From assembly GCF_010820665.1 (NCBI RefSeq), contig NZ_JAAIKC010000018.1, positions 16,179 to 80,178 on the forward strand: a stretch of DNA of 64,000 nt, in the 5' to 3' direction. A program made the translations under genes and the position numbers. The DNA is from Paenibacillus sp. SYP-B3998. Lineage in GTDB: Bacteria > Bacillota > Bacilli > Paenibacillales > NBRC-103111. This document shows, one piece after another, positions 8,261-17,828 of the stretch (position 1 is the first letter of the stretch; each line of letters starts with the position of its first letter). The notes under the pieces are model-generated. The model had not been told where the DNA came from and searched no databases. It saw only the letters and a list, made by a program, of their open reading frames with translations.

Positions 8261-8893
8261 TTAGTAGCTCCTTCTTCTTCTGATTGATTGAACGACCTTC
8301 ATCACGATAGCAATGACTGCAATGATCAGAATGATGTCAATCAACATCGAGAGAAACGAGAACGATTGGTTCACATAACCGCCACCAGCAGCAGGGTAAG
8401 AGCCTCCCCAAGGGTGAAGCATCGAGCCTAGGAACGTACCCGCAGCGAATGCTCCAACCATCGGCCACATGCTGCTGCCCATACGAGATCCAGTCGGAAC
8501 CGTGTTTGAATACGTGCTTTTGTTATAATAGCTTTTTCCTGTATTCGGATTCACTGTACTTCCGTTCGTTACATTGGAGGAAGGACGTTGAAATCCTGTG
8601 CTGTTTGTCGCTCCGCCGCTTGTGCTGCCGCCATTGTTAGACATGTTCGGCACTGTCGACTTACTGGATGAGCCTCCGCTGAAGCCTGATGAGCTTCCGC
8701 TATCCGAAGTGCTTGGCGCTGTTTTGCTGCTCGAGCCTCCACTGAAATTAGAATTGGATTTGGATCCCGTAGAGAAGGAACCGGATCTGGACGAAGTGCT
8801 AGGCGAGCTACCCTTCGCGTCAGCGATGGAGATATTGGCTGTGTTGGCCAGCAATAAAACGGCCGTCATAATTGCAATTACTTTGGTTTTCAT
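8261..8893 (-). CDS. Ser/Gly-rich exported membrane protein
   Basis: About 210 residues. A signal-type segment (residues 3-26, ending ADAKG) leads into a low-complexity Ser/Gly/Asn/Thr region with repeated FSGGSSSK units, near residues 50 and 70. A WPMVGAFAAGTFLGSMLHPWGG stretch follows, then a C-terminal hydrophobic segment LSMLIDIILIIAVIAIVMKVV and an RRRR tail. The layout suggests a protein with an exposed flexible domain held in the membrane at its C-terminus. The ATG at 8893 follows AAGGTGG at eight bases; a GTG four codons upstream would overlap that site and is less likely. It is coupled to the DUF2653 gene. Function is unknown. Confidence 0.75.
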   Translation of the reverse strand: MKTKVIAIMTAVLLLANTANISIADAKGSSPSTSSRSGSFSTGSKSNSNFSGGSSSKTAPSTSDSGSSSGFSGGSSSKSTVPNMSNNGGSTSGGATNSTGFQRPSSNVTNGSTVNPNTGKSYYNKSTYSNTVPTGSRMGSSMWPMVGAFAAGTFLGSMLHPWGGSYPAAGGGYVNQSFSFLSMLIDIILIIAVIAIVMKVVQSIRRRRSY

Positions 8894-8960
8894 TTTGGTT
8901 TCCACCTTGTCTGTTTGTCGTATATGTATATATACGAAGTCACGAATCGATAAGTTTCAA

Positions 8961-9003
8961 TAAATACAAACAAAGTCAGACAGCTTCACAGCTATCTGAC
9001 TTT
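8961..9003 (-). terminator. Terminator of the sugar operon
   Basis: On the minus strand GTCAGATAGCT and AGCTGTCTGAC (9000-8975) form a hairpin with one mismatch and a GTGA loop, followed by TTTGTTTGTATTT. It lies just past the sugar isomerase gene. Confidence 0.75.
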
Positions 9004-9035
9004 TCTTCCATATGTACAACAAAACAAGATCAAAC

Positions 9036-9929
9036 TCAATCCGTTTTATTTTGAAACTGACGAATAAATTTCACAGCTTGGCGAATATCGGCCTCTGGAT
9101 TGTTGCCGACCTCTCTTTCGATGGTCAAATAACCCGTATATCCGATATCTCTAAGTGCACGGAAATAAGCGCCGAACGGTACATTGCCCTCTCCAAGCGG
9201 CAATTCGGCGAAAGCATTACCTTCGGAGCCTGAGGCCATTTCAGCAATCTTATCATGGTCCATCCCCTCAAAGCCAAGGGCTCCGTAAACGAGACGCGGA
9301 TCGATCTCACGATACCGAATCCCGTCTTTGACATGGGTATGCACGATGTATTCCTTCAATATATGCACTCCTTGCACTGGATCGTCACCGGTTACCATAA
9401 TCATGTTCGCTGGATCGAAATTAACAGAAACGCCCTTCGTGCTTAGCGTGTCCAGAAAATTCCGCAAGTGTTCAGCCGTTTCCGGGCCTGTCTCGATGGC
9501 AAAAAATGCGCCTTTGCTATGCGCATATTGCCCGAGCTCCTCGCAAGCCTGCTGCATGCTTAAGTAAACCTCGCTCTGCGTGTCCTCCGGCACGATGCCA
9601 ATATGCGTCGTTACAATGTTCGTACCGAGATCAAGAGCGAGGTCAAGAATGCGTTTGGATTTCTCGATTTTAGCAGGGTTCGCCGCCCTATCCTGAAAGC
9701 CATGGCCCCCTAAATCGCCGCACAGCGCAGAGATTTCAAGACCAAGCGAAGCGATATAGGCTTTAAGTTCCAGTCGATCCGCACTGGTCAAATGATCGGG
9801 GTCCATTTCCCCGCTGACGGCATAAATCTGCACGCCGTCGGCTCCCGCTTCCTTTGCTTTCTTCAAACCTTCTCTCACGCCTACACCGAAGCTATCGACG
9901 ATAATACCGATTGGATTCGTTAAAGCCAT
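9036..9929 (-). CDS. Sugar phosphate isomerase/epimerase (xylose isomerase-like TIM barrel)
   Basis: A 297-residue protein of the AP-endonuclease-2/xylose-isomerase-like family. Likely metal ligands lie in THIGIVPED, the Glu of FAIETG, NFDPANM, the His of HTHVKD and the Glu of TIEREVG. Such enzymes isomerise or epimerise sugars or inositol derivatives with a divalent metal. It is the last gene of a unit with two permeases, a binding protein and a Gfo/Idh/MocA oxidoreductase; the pairing of this isomerase type with such an oxidoreductase is common in inositol, glucoside or uncommon-sugar catabolism. The start ATG follows a GGGGGGAAG site. Substrate is not predictable. Confidence 0.88.
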   Translation of the reverse strand: MALTNPIGIIVDSFGVGVREGLKKAKEAGADGVQIYAVSGEMDPDHLTSADRLELKAYIASLGLEISALCGDLGGHGFQDRAANPAKIEKSKRILDLALDLGTNIVTTHIGIVPEDTQSEVYLSMQQACEELGQYAHSKGAFFAIETGPETAEHLRNFLDTLSTKGVSVNFDPANMIMVTGDDPVQGVHILKEYIVHTHVKDGIRYREIDPRLVYGALGFEGMDHDKIAEMASGSEGNAFAELPLGEGNVPFGAYFRALRDIGYTGYLTIEREVGNNPEADIRQAVKFIRQFQNKTD

Positions 9930-9956
9930 CTGCTCTTCCCCCCATCTGTATCGGAA

Positions 9957-11018
9957 TTAATTGAAGTGAATTTCGATACCTTTTTCGCTGGATTCATAAA
10001 TGGCGCACAAGATTTTCGTCAGCTCCACACCGTCCTCGACAGGAGAAATGAGTTCTTTGCGGCCTAAGCATACATTGACAAAGTAGTCGATTTCATTACG
10101 AAAGCCGTCCATAAATTCAAAAGAGGGATGATCGATTTGAGGTGTAATGTTTAAGATGGTGTCATGCTTCTCACTCACGATGCAGAACTCAGGCTCAATC
10201 TCGGCCCCGCCTTGATCACCGAATATTTTCAAGGCGAATTCATTCTTCTTGGCATGCAGGGTGAAGCTGACATCCACCATCAGCGAAGCGCCATTCTCGA
10301 AGCGGATGAGCGCATTGGCCATATCCTCCACCGTGTTCTTAGAAGCATCATAATCAGCAGCTTTGTAAAAGGACAAGTTCTGGATATGCGAGCGATTGCC
10401 CAGCTTCGTATAGGTGTTCCCGCTGACGGACTTCACTTTCGGCCGTCCCATCAAGTACCAGCATAGATCAATGACGTGGATGCCGATGTCGAAAAGCGGG
10501 CCTCCGCCGGCGCGTTCCTTGTCGGCGAACCAGCCGCCAGGATTACCAAGTCGGCGCAAGTACGAAGCCTTGGCGTAATAAATCTCGCCAAGCTCGCCTG
10601 CATCAATGAAGCGTCGCAGCACCTGTGCGTTCGTGCCGTAGCGGCGAACGAAGCCAACCTGCAGCAGCTTTCCGCTGCGGCGAACGGCTTCTTCAACGCG
10701 CAGCGCTTCTTCAACGCTCGTGCAGAGCGGCTTCTCGCACAGCACATGCTTGCCCGCTTCCAATGCGGCAATGCTGAGCGCTCCGTGCGTGTTGTTCCAC
10801 GTACAAATACTCACAGCATCAACTTCCGGATCGGCCAACATATCGCGATAATCCGTAAAAAAGGTCTTCGCGCCATGCTTCGCCGCCGCAGCACTTGCAC
10901 GCTCAGCGTTCATATCCACGACCGCATAAAGCTCGACTTCAGGGTGCTCCGCATAAGAAGTTAAATGTGCATCGGAGATGGAACCAGCGCCAATAACAGC
11001 TACCTTCAATTTCGTCAT
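9957..11018 (-). CDS. Gfo/Idh/MocA family oxidoreductase
   Basis: A 353-residue NAD(P)-dependent dehydrogenase. The Rossmann motif VIGAGSIS lies at residues 8-15, the nucleotide-binding CEKP near residue 95, and the GGGPLFDIGIHVIDL segment near 170 holds the conserved catalytic-region Asp and His. The family oxidises or reduces hydroxyls of sugars and inositols. The gene lies between permease and isomerase genes, reading left with short gaps, so it belongs to the same operon. The start ATG at 11018 is preceded by AGGGAGGATTACTC. Substrate is unknown. Confidence 0.9.
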   Translation of the reverse strand: MTKLKVAVIGAGSISDAHLTSYAEHPEVELYAVVDMNAERASAAAAKHGAKTFFTDYRDMLADPEVDAVSICTWNNTHGALSIAALEAGKHVLCEKPLCTSVEEALRVEEAVRRSGKLLQVGFVRRYGTNAQVLRRFIDAGELGEIYYAKASYLRRLGNPGGWFADKERAGGGPLFDIGIHVIDLCWYLMGRPKVKSVSGNTYTKLGNRSHIQNLSFYKAADYDASKNTVEDMANALIRFENGASLMVDVSFTLHAKKNEFALKIFGDQGGAEIEPEFCIVSEKHDTILNITPQIDHPSFEFMDGFRNEIDYFVNVCLGRKELISPVEDGVELTKILCAIYESSEKGIEIHFN

Positions 11019-11032
11019 CTGAGTAATCCTCC

Positions 11033-11905
11033 CTATCCTTTTACAGCGCCAGCCGTCATGCCCTTCATAATTTGTTCTTGGAACAATAAGAAGACAACAA
11101 TTGTTGGCAGCACTGCAATCGCAAGCGCAGCCATCGTAAGTTCATAATCCGTCATATATCCCGTTGCAAATGCGGATAAACTAAGCGGAACCGTCTTAAG
11201 TGCAGGCTTACTAATAAAGACAAGAGCAAAAGCGAAATCATTCCAAAACCGCAAAAATCCTAATATAGCAACCGTCGAAAGCGCAGGCATACTAAGCGGA
11301 AGCATCATTTTGAAGAAAATGCCCCAGTATCCAGTTCCATCAATCAACGCGGCTTCCTCAATCTCTTTGGGAATCGTAACCAGGTAAGCAGCTATAACGA
11401 AAATGGCTAGTGGCAATTCGAAGGCTGTGTAAGGAAAAATAAGTGCGCCGTACGTATTCAAAATGCCGATTTTTTTCATTAAAATAAAGAGCGGCACTAG
11501 GGTACTATGAACAGGGATAAGCATCCCGAGCAAAAATAATCCCATAAAAAACGATTTCAAACGAAACTCAAAACGAGATAAAACAAACGCCGCAAGCGCA
11601 CCGATAACCAATGTCAACACTAAGGCCGCTACGGTTACAACTGTTGAGTTCCAGAGGGAAAGCCCCATTCCGGATACCTTCCACGCCCTAACTAAGTTAT
11701 CCCATTTCCAGATGGTTGGGAGTAAAAATGGACGGGAATAAAATTCTTCATTTGACTTAAAAGCACTAATAAACAACCAAATCAACGGATATAACGTGAC
11801 CAACGCATAGAGGGTCAACAGGGAATTCGTTATCCCTTGCTTCCATCCTTTTGCTCTCTTGGTTCCAACGGGTAATTCCGTCTGCCTCAATACAGTCTGC
11901 TGCAT
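11033..11905 (-). CDS. Carbohydrate ABC transporter permease (MalG-like, CUT1)
   Basis: A 290-residue inner-membrane protein with six predicted membrane spans. The binding-protein-dependent transport signature is EEAALIDGTGYWGIFFKMMLP near residue 200, where the EAA loop contacts the ATPase. It ends in GMTAGAVKG, typical of the MalG/UgpE side of CUT1 importers. It pairs with the MalF-like permease upstream (17-base gap). No ATPase gene is in this operon, so a shared MsmX-type ATPase is likely, as usual in Firmicutes. Confidence 0.9.
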   Translation of the reverse strand: MQQTVLRQTELPVGTKRAKGWKQGITNSLLTLYALVTLYPLIWLFISAFKSNEEFYSRPFLLPTIWKWDNLVRAWKVSGMGLSLWNSTVVTVAALVLTLVIGALAAFVLSRFEFRLKSFFMGLFLLGMLIPVHSTLVPLFILMKKIGILNTYGALIFPYTAFELPLAIFVIAAYLVTIPKEIEEAALIDGTGYWGIFFKMMLPLSMPALSTVAILGFLRFWNDFAFALVFISKPALKTVPLSLSAFATGYMTDYELTMAALAIAVLPTIVVFLLFQEQIMKGMTAGAVKG

Positions 11906-11921
11906 AGATGTCCCCTCTCTC

Positions 11922-12797
11922 CTAACGATAGTCTCGCTTCATCAAATATTGGCTGCCGACAATCAAGATGAGACTTAAGATAATAATGGCTGTGGAAATG
12001 GCGCTGCCGAATCCAAAGCGGTATACGTTGAATGTGCTGTTATACATGTAAGAAGCGAGCAGCTCCGTGGAATGCGCCGGACCGCCACCTGTCATGACAT
12101 AGATTAAATCGAAGGCTTTCAAGCTGCCCGAAATACAAAGCACGATTGCGACCTTCACGGTATCCCAAATCATCGGCAGTGTAATTTTGAAAAGCTTACG
12201 CACGGGGCCGACGCCATCAAGCTGCGCAGCATCCTCAATTTCAGGTGAAATATTTTGTAAAGCGGCAATAAACATAATCATGTAAGGACCAATATAATTC
12301 CAGATGATCGGCACCATCAGGGCGAACATCGAAAATTTCGGATCGGAGAGCCAAGCTTTTTTCCAACTTTCAAGTCCCATTCCATCTAACAAAAAGTTTA
12401 AGATACCAATCTGCGGGTGATAAATGTAACCCCAAATAATCCCGACAACAACGGAAGACAATACCATTGGCATAAATACAGAAGCTCTAATTACCCGTTG
12501 AAACAAGGTGCTTTTCATAAGTAAAAGCGCTAAAATCAATGCCATCGGCACTTGGCCGAAGACAGAAGCTACAACAACGAGCATGTTATTTTTGAAAGCT
12601 TTCCAGAAGATCGGATCTTTGAATACTTCTACATAGTTGTCAAATCCAATAAATTTGGCCGCTCCTATCCCTTTCCAATCGAAGAAACCGTAATAAGCCG
12701 ACCAAAAGATAGGTACAATAACGAAAACCAGATAAATCACAAGTGCCGGTATGAGCCCTATCGTGATAAATCCTCTGATACGTGCAGCTGCTGACAT
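11922..12797 (-). CDS. Carbohydrate ABC transporter permease (MalF-like, CUT1)
   Basis: A 291-residue membrane protein with about six spans and the EAA signature EIEDAAQLDGVGPVRKLFKITLP near residue 190. GGGPAHSTELLASYMYN near the C-terminus is typical of UgpA/LacF-type permeases. I chose the ATG at 12797, which follows AGGAGGGAAGTT; the frame is open nine codons further to a TTG. It forms the pore with the downstream MalG-like protein and receives sugar from the lipoprotein encoded upstream. Confidence 0.9.
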   Translation of the reverse strand: MSAAARIRGFITIGLIPALVIYLVFVIVPIFWSAYYGFFDWKGIGAAKFIGFDNYVEVFKDPIFWKAFKNNMLVVVASVFGQVPMALILALLLMKSTLFQRVIRASVFMPMVLSSVVVGIIWGYIYHPQIGILNFLLDGMGLESWKKAWLSDPKFSMFALMVPIIWNYIGPYMIMFIAALQNISPEIEDAAQLDGVGPVRKLFKITLPMIWDTVKVAIVLCISGSLKAFDLIYVMTGGGPAHSTELLASYMYNSTFNVYRFGFGSAISTAIIILSLILIVGSQYLMKRDYR

Positions 12798-12901
12798 AAC
12801 TTCCCTCCTATCAAGTCTTATCAATTAATTAGAAATTGACCAAAAGTAGATTCTATTGGGCAACCCCTAATTAAACGTTTAGACATCTATCTCTCTTTTA
12901 A

Positions 12902-12931
12902 AAAAGGGCTCCAGCCGGGATAAGGCTGGAG
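12902..12931 (-). terminator. Hairpin between binding-protein and permease genes
   Basis: On the minus strand CTCCAGCC (12931-12924), a 7-base loop and GGCTGGAG (12916-12909) are followed by CCCTTTTTT. Such an intercistronic partial terminator usually makes the binding protein more abundant than the permeases. Confidence 0.8.
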
Positions 12932-12945
12932 TCCTGGTTCATGTA

Positions 12946-14292
12946 TTATTTCCCTAAAGATTTGGCTTGCGAATCTTGAATTTTCTTGGCAATATCTTCT
13001 GGCTTACCGCCCATTAGGAGCTCTTGCAAGCCGTTGTTGACTACATCGGCAGTAGCGGAACTAAGCTTGCCATCGTATACCGGTGTTCTCTTAACGTTGG
13101 CCATCATTTTGTATACCTCGGCGAAGATGGAGGATACTTTGGTTGTATCTAGATCTGCTTTGTAGCTGACCAAGTTGTTGCTATCCAAGATTGCTTTCTG
13201 TGCTTGTGGACCAGACAATGCATAGATCAGTTCATAAGCTGCTTCTTTTTGAGCGCCAGTAACCTTTTTGCTCATACCAAGACCCGTTCCTACTACGCCT
13301 GAGAGGGAATTCGGGTCGCCTTTACCGTTAGGCACGGTAGGCAGAACCGTTACAGCCATGTTCGCCAATGCTTCTTTGGAAGCGTTGGATGCCAAGTTTG
13401 TTAACGCCCAGCCACCATCGATCATCATAGCGGATTTACCTTGCGCAAACATTTGTTCCATTTGTGTATTATCAATGCTGTTGAAGCCCTCTTGGAAAGC
13501 GCCCGCTTTGCCAAGCTGCTGCAAGTACGTCAGCGCTTGAACGAATTCCGGATCCGTGAATTTTGCGCCGTTTTGATCAGCGGCTTTCAAGAACCACTCT
13601 GTACCTGTCACACGATCAGCAAGGGAGCTGAGAATGCTTGATTGCGCAACCCAAGCCGCTTTGTTACCAAGTGCGATTGGCGTGACGTTATTCTTTTTGA
13701 ACGTACCCACTAAACTCATAAGGTCATCCCAAGTTTTAGGCGGCTGTACGTTGTATTTATTGAAAATTTCTTTATTGTAATAAAGAATCGATGTAGGTGA
13801 AAGGGCCATAGGCGCGCTGTATGTTTTACCGTTAACTGTGAAATCATCGAAAGAGCCTGGCAAGAAGCCGTTTTTCCACTCTGCTTTGCTGTCAAGAAGT
13901 TCATTAATTGGTTGAAGCAAGTCGCCGCCAACGAACTCTTTGGTCATAACGCCTGGCCACATAACGAACAGATCTGGCATTTCATTTGCTGCAGCAACCG
14001 TTTTCAAACGAGGACGGTAACCATCGGGTGGAATCCCTTGAACATCTAACTCTACGTTCGGGTGATCTTTTTTGAATTGCTCCATGTAAGCACGCATAGT
14101 TTTCGCACGAAGATCCTCACCTGTGTAGTTATGCCAGATAGAAAGTTTCACTTTTTCGCCTGATTTACCTGCGTCTGCTGCTTTAGGCGCTGCGCTGCCT
14201 GTAGCACCGTCTGTTGTTCCGCTCGTACCACAGCCAGCTAGCAAGGATAATGACAACGCTGCAGCCAGCGTTACAATAAATGATTTTTTCAT
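12946..14292 (-). CDS. Sugar-binding lipoprotein of ABC transporter (family 1)
   Basis: A 448-residue extracellular solute-binding protein. The signal peptide ends in the lipobox LAGC (Cys near residue 21), so the mature protein is anchored by lipid to the outer face of the membrane. The mature part begins with a Gly/Thr/Ser-rich linker and then KLSIWHNYTGEDLRAKTMR. The sequence continues as an SBP_bac_1 domain with the usual YYNKEIFNKYNV motif near residue 175. It delivers an unknown oligosaccharide or sugar to the two permeases downstream. The start follows GGAGGG. Control by the adjacent YesM/YesN pair is likely, since that pair lies directly upstream on the same strand. Confidence 0.9.
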   Translation of the reverse strand: MKKSFIVTLAAALSLSLLAGCGTSGTTDGATGSAAPKAADAGKSGEKVKLSIWHNYTGEDLRAKTMRAYMEQFKKDHPNVELDVQGIPPDGYRPRLKTVAAANEMPDLFVMWPGVMTKEFVGGDLLQPINELLDSKAEWKNGFLPGSFDDFTVNGKTYSAPMALSPTSILYYNKEIFNKYNVQPPKTWDDLMSLVGTFKKNNVTPIALGNKAAWVAQSSILSSLADRVTGTEWFLKAADQNGAKFTDPEFVQALTYLQQLGKAGAFQEGFNSIDNTQMEQMFAQGKSAMMIDGGWALTNLASNASKEALANMAVTVLPTVPNGKGDPNSLSGVVGTGLGMSKKVTGAQKEAAYELIYALSGPQAQKAILDSNNLVSYKADLDTTKVSSIFAEVYKMMANVKRTPVYDGKLSSATADVVNNGLQELLMGGKPEDIAKKIQDSQAKSLGK

Positions 14293-14389
14293 GTGATCGA
14301 ACCCTCCTCATCTCTAGTTACAACTTTAGTATAGGGGACATTATTAGGAGGCGGTACGGGAGAGACTTCGGCGGAGAGGGGGACATTTA

Positions 14390-15949
14390 TCAGTCTTTGC
14401 TCCCCTGCCGAAATTCAGATGGTGTTCTTCCAGTGTACTTTTTGAACTGCTGCGTAAAGTATTTAATATCTTCATACCCTACTCTTCTGGCTACGTCGCT
14501 GACCTTGGTCTGCGAGCTTTGAAGGATATCAATTGCGCGTTTTATTCGCTCTTGCGTAACAAATTCTATATACGTGCAGCCTGTTTCGCGTTTGAATACT
14601 TCACTGAAATGATTGGGATTCACGTGCACGAACCTCGCAACCTGTTGGAGCGATATCGCTTGATCCAAGTTGTCCCGAATGTAAGCGATTGACTTATGAA
14701 TATAAGCGTACCGATTTTGTCCCAAACCTTGATGAAAGCTGGTCATGACCGCGGATAAGGACTTAAATACTTCTTCTTCGGGACGACTGTCGCCTTCAAA
14801 CGAAGGCAGCGCTTCGACCGGAATCGTTTTCGCTTGAGAGGCGCGGGCACGTTCTAACCAGCGGCGCCCCGTAATGATCATCGAATGTAAGTAGCCTTGG
14901 ACGGAAACGGGCGTAGCCGTGGTATCCTCCAGCAACGCGCGCACCTTCTGATTGACCCAATGACGCAGCTCAGTCGCGTTGTCGCTCATCAGAATGGCTG
15001 TAAGCTCAGCCTCTTCCTTCTCCGTACAAACCGTGCGCCCCCCGCTGCGCTCACGTATATCCTCTTCTGTATATAAACCCTGAGTACCTAGCAATCCCCG
15101 ATAAGCAAAAATCTCCTTGGCTGTGCGGTAAGACTCCCGCAAGCTCTCGTAATCGAGGGCTACGCTGCCCACCGCCGTAAAAGCAACGCATTTGAGCGTA
15201 TCCGTAACACGCTTGATCGCCCGCTTCAAGCCACTATGTTCGGCCTCGCCTGCTTCCACGCGGACGACGAGCAATAAATGATCTTTATTCATAAGGGTTA
15301 CGCAGGGGAGCAGTTCAAAGAGAATATTCTCCGCCGCTCCCTGTAAAAGCCCCGTGAACGGCGCCTGTCCCCAACCTGATACCGAGACGAGCAGCACTTG
15401 CATGGGAGCAGGCGATTCCGACTGCTCCTGCACATTAACCCTTCGTTTATGAAACCAGTAGCACAGCTGTGCCCGTCCTTCTGGATCATCCTGCACGCCC
15501 CTTTGTAACGCACGATCCAACAATTGATTGCGCAGGGCAGCTTGTTGAAGATTATCTTGCTTCATCGATTCCCATTTATCCATGATATTTTGCTTGGCTT
15601 TCAAAGCAGCTTTAATAATCTCTTCGGGACGACTTGTCTTGAGCAAATAGTCGGTTACACCTTCGCGAAGGGCCTGCTGCGCATAACCAAAGTCATCATA
15701 TCCGGTAAGGATGACGATTTCCGTATCCGGCAGCATTCCCTTGACCACACGGGCAAGCTCAATACCGTCCATACCGGACATTCGAATATCCGTAAGCACA
15801 ATGTGCGGCTTCTCCACAGGGATACGCTCCAAAGCCTCTTCAGCCGAAGAGGCGGGTGGGAGCAGCTCAAGCCCTAGCTCCTTCCAATTGATCACCGTAC
15901 ATAAGCCTGTACGTATGATGACTTCATCATCCACAATTAAGATTTTCAT
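14390..15949 (-). CDS. AraC-type response regulator (YesN-like)
   Basis: A 519-residue regulator. The receiver domain covers residues 1-120, with the acidic pair at D7/D8, phospho-acceptor D54 in VLTDIRMSG and Lys near 104 in DYLLK. A long middle region follows. The C-terminal AraC double helix-turn-helix (about 415-515) contains NPNHFSEVFKRETG and YFTQQFKKYTGRTPSEFR. It overlaps the kinase gene by four bases (ATGA), so both are translated from one message. In this arrangement the regulator activates the neighbouring sugar ABC operon when the kinase senses the sugar or its loaded binding protein. The start is the ATG at 15949. Confidence 0.92.
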   Translation of the reverse strand: MKILIVDDEVIIRTGLCTVINWKELGLELLPPASSAEEALERIPVEKPHIVLTDIRMSGMDGIELARVVKGMLPDTEIVILTGYDDFGYAQQALREGVTDYLLKTSRPEEIIKAALKAKQNIMDKWESMKQDNLQQAALRNQLLDRALQRGVQDDPEGRAQLCYWFHKRRVNVQEQSESPAPMQVLLVSVSGWGQAPFTGLLQGAAENILFELLPCVTLMNKDHLLLVVRVEAGEAEHSGLKRAIKRVTDTLKCVAFTAVGSVALDYESLRESYRTAKEIFAYRGLLGTQGLYTEEDIRERSGGRTVCTEKEEAELTAILMSDNATELRHWVNQKVRALLEDTTATPVSVQGYLHSMIITGRRWLERARASQAKTIPVEALPSFEGDSRPEEEVFKSLSAVMTSFHQGLGQNRYAYIHKSIAYIRDNLDQAISLQQVARFVHVNPNHFSEVFKRETGCTYIEFVTQERIKRAIDILQSSQTKVSDVARRVGYEDIKYFTQQFKKYTGRTPSEFRQGSKD

Positions 15950-17742
15950 AATGACGTCTCTCCCTTCGACAGAGGTATTGAAAATGTGATTCGCGTGCCG
16001 GCACCACTGGTACTATCAACTTCAAGCCCCGCATGGATGCCGTAATGCAGCAGCAATCTTCGGTGCACATTGATGAGACCATAGCTGGTTATCGTTTTCT
16101 TACGTTCCTTGGCTGCTTCGTCCAGTAAGCCCATCTGGCGATTAGCTAAAGCAAGCTGCTGCTGGATATCGTAAAGCTTGCTCTCTTCCATCCCGATTCC
16201 GGTATCTTCAACAACGAATTTCATCCTATCTTCCTGCAGTTCGCCATGCACATAGATGTTCCCCTTTGATTTCTTCTTCTGAATGCCATGGATCAAGCTA
16301 TTTTCTATGAGGGGTTGCAGCAGCAGCTTCAGCATCGGGATTTGAAGCATCCCTGGATCCATAAAGAACTCAATCTCGAATTGCTCCGGAAACCGAATCG
16401 CTTGGATATAAGCATAGTTCTGTGCATGCGACACCTCCTGCTGCACAACACAGAATTCCTCGCCTTTGTTTAAGCTAAAGCGTAAGAAATCGCTGAGCGC
16501 TCCTACCATTTCGGCAATCTGGCGATCCTTGTTCATCAGCGCAATCCAGTGGATAGAGGAAAGGGTATTGTAGAGGAAGTGCGGATTAATCTGTGCCTGC
16601 AGCGCTAATATATCCGCCTCTTTTTTCATCGCTTCATTCAGCTGTACCTGATCTTTGAGTCTGCCGATGCGCTCACTTAGCTTGTTATAGCTGTGAACAA
16701 GCAGCCCGACCTCGTCGGTACTCTTTACCTCGTAGGTCGGAATCGTATCGTCAGGATTCAAATCTTTCAGATATTTCGTCAATTTGATCAAAGGTTTCGT
16801 TACCCACTGAAAGAAATAAAGCACCATCACAATCGTAATTAGCAGGGCAATCCCTATGGCAACGGCTGTGACTGTAAGCACGTAACCATTTTGCGCCTGA
16901 TAAATGTGGGTAGGAATGAAACCGACCAACTTCCAGTCAAGTTTAGGAATCGCATTATATAAAAGGGTATGACGCTGATTATCGAAAGCTAAGCTAAGAA
17001 TGCCGCTGGGGTTCTGGAGATTTCCCAAGCTTGGAAACATCTCCGCTGCAGAACGTCCTAACCATACAGGATCGCCTCCAGCGATAATATTGTTATACTG
17101 ATCCAGCAGTAGAACGAACCCGCTATGTTCCCAGCCGGCTTCCACTACGTATCGCTCAATCTCCGCTTGGTCTAGACTAATTGCCAACGTGCCTATTGTC
17201 TTGAAGGTATTCGTATCGCGTATGGGCCTCACTAAAGAAATGATGCGTTTAGGACCATCCGAGGTCTGGTTTGCATAAAGCGGCGACCACCATTTCGCGG
17301 CAGATTTGTAAACGGATTCATTTTGCTGCAAAAGCGGATATAACCCTGAGTTCGTTATCGTTGTTGTAGATAAGACAGGGCTGCTATTTTTGGGTGTAAT
17401 CGTAATGTTGGAGATGTATTTTTTGGAATAGGAGAGATTCCATAGCGTACCGACGATCTGCGAGTAACTGTTGACATCCCCTTCTGAGTTGGTCAGATAG
17501 GTTTGAATATCCTTTTGCCCAATTATGAAAATAGACATGTTCTCCACGTCCTGCGTGACAAAATCGAGCTTGTCCATAATCTGCCTCAACGTGTTCATCC
17601 CCGACTGCTTCGCTTTATCTTCCGTTACCGACGTTGCGATGCGATAAGAAACAACACCTGTTGAGAGTAGCGGCAGTATAACGGCAAAAAGGATCAACAA
17701 TGACAGCTTGCGTTTCAGGGATTTGGCAATCCAGCGCTTCAT
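15946..17742 (-). CDS. Sensor histidine kinase (YesM-like)
   Basis: A 598-residue membrane kinase. A first membrane span lies at about 12-34 and a second near 288-312. Between them is an extracytoplasmic sensor of dCACHE type. A HAMP segment follows the second span (WVTKPLIKLTKYL). The His-kinase domain shows the phospho-acceptor H388 in AQINPHFLYNTL, and the ATP-binding lid shows the N-box QPLIENSLIHGI and the G-box EDTGIGME. It phosphorylates the YesN-like partner. The start follows GGGGGAATCACCC. Because no transport gene is fused to it, the ligand is unknown; a sugar carried by the downstream transporter is the natural guess. Confidence 0.92.
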   Translation of the reverse strand: MKRWIAKSLKRKLSLLILFAVILPLLSTGVVSYRIATSVTEDKAKQSGMNTLRQIMDKLDFVTQDVENMSIFIIGQKDIQTYLTNSEGDVNSYSQIVGTLWNLSYSKKYISNITITPKNSSPVLSTTTITNSGLYPLLQQNESVYKSAAKWWSPLYANQTSDGPKRIISLVRPIRDTNTFKTIGTLAISLDQAEIERYVVEAGWEHSGFVLLLDQYNNIIAGGDPVWLGRSAAEMFPSLGNLQNPSGILSLAFDNQRHTLLYNAIPKLDWKLVGFIPTHIYQAQNGYVLTVTAVAIGIALLITIVMVLYFFQWVTKPLIKLTKYLKDLNPDDTIPTYEVKSTDEVGLLVHSYNKLSERIGRLKDQVQLNEAMKKEADILALQAQINPHFLYNTLSSIHWIALMNKDRQIAEMVGALSDFLRFSLNKGEEFCVVQQEVSHAQNYAYIQAIRFPEQFEIEFFMDPGMLQIPMLKLLLQPLIENSLIHGIQKKKSKGNIYVHGELQEDRMKFVVEDTGIGMEESKLYDIQQQLALANRQMGLLDEAAKERKKTITSYGLINVHRRLLLHYGIHAGLEVDSTSGAGTRITFSIPLSKGETSL

Positions 17743-17828
17743 GGGTGATTCCCCCTTTATTCTTACAATTAGCTTTTTTACATATTACCATGAGCCCTGT
17801 GTAAATATCATACTTTTTTTTAGCTTAA

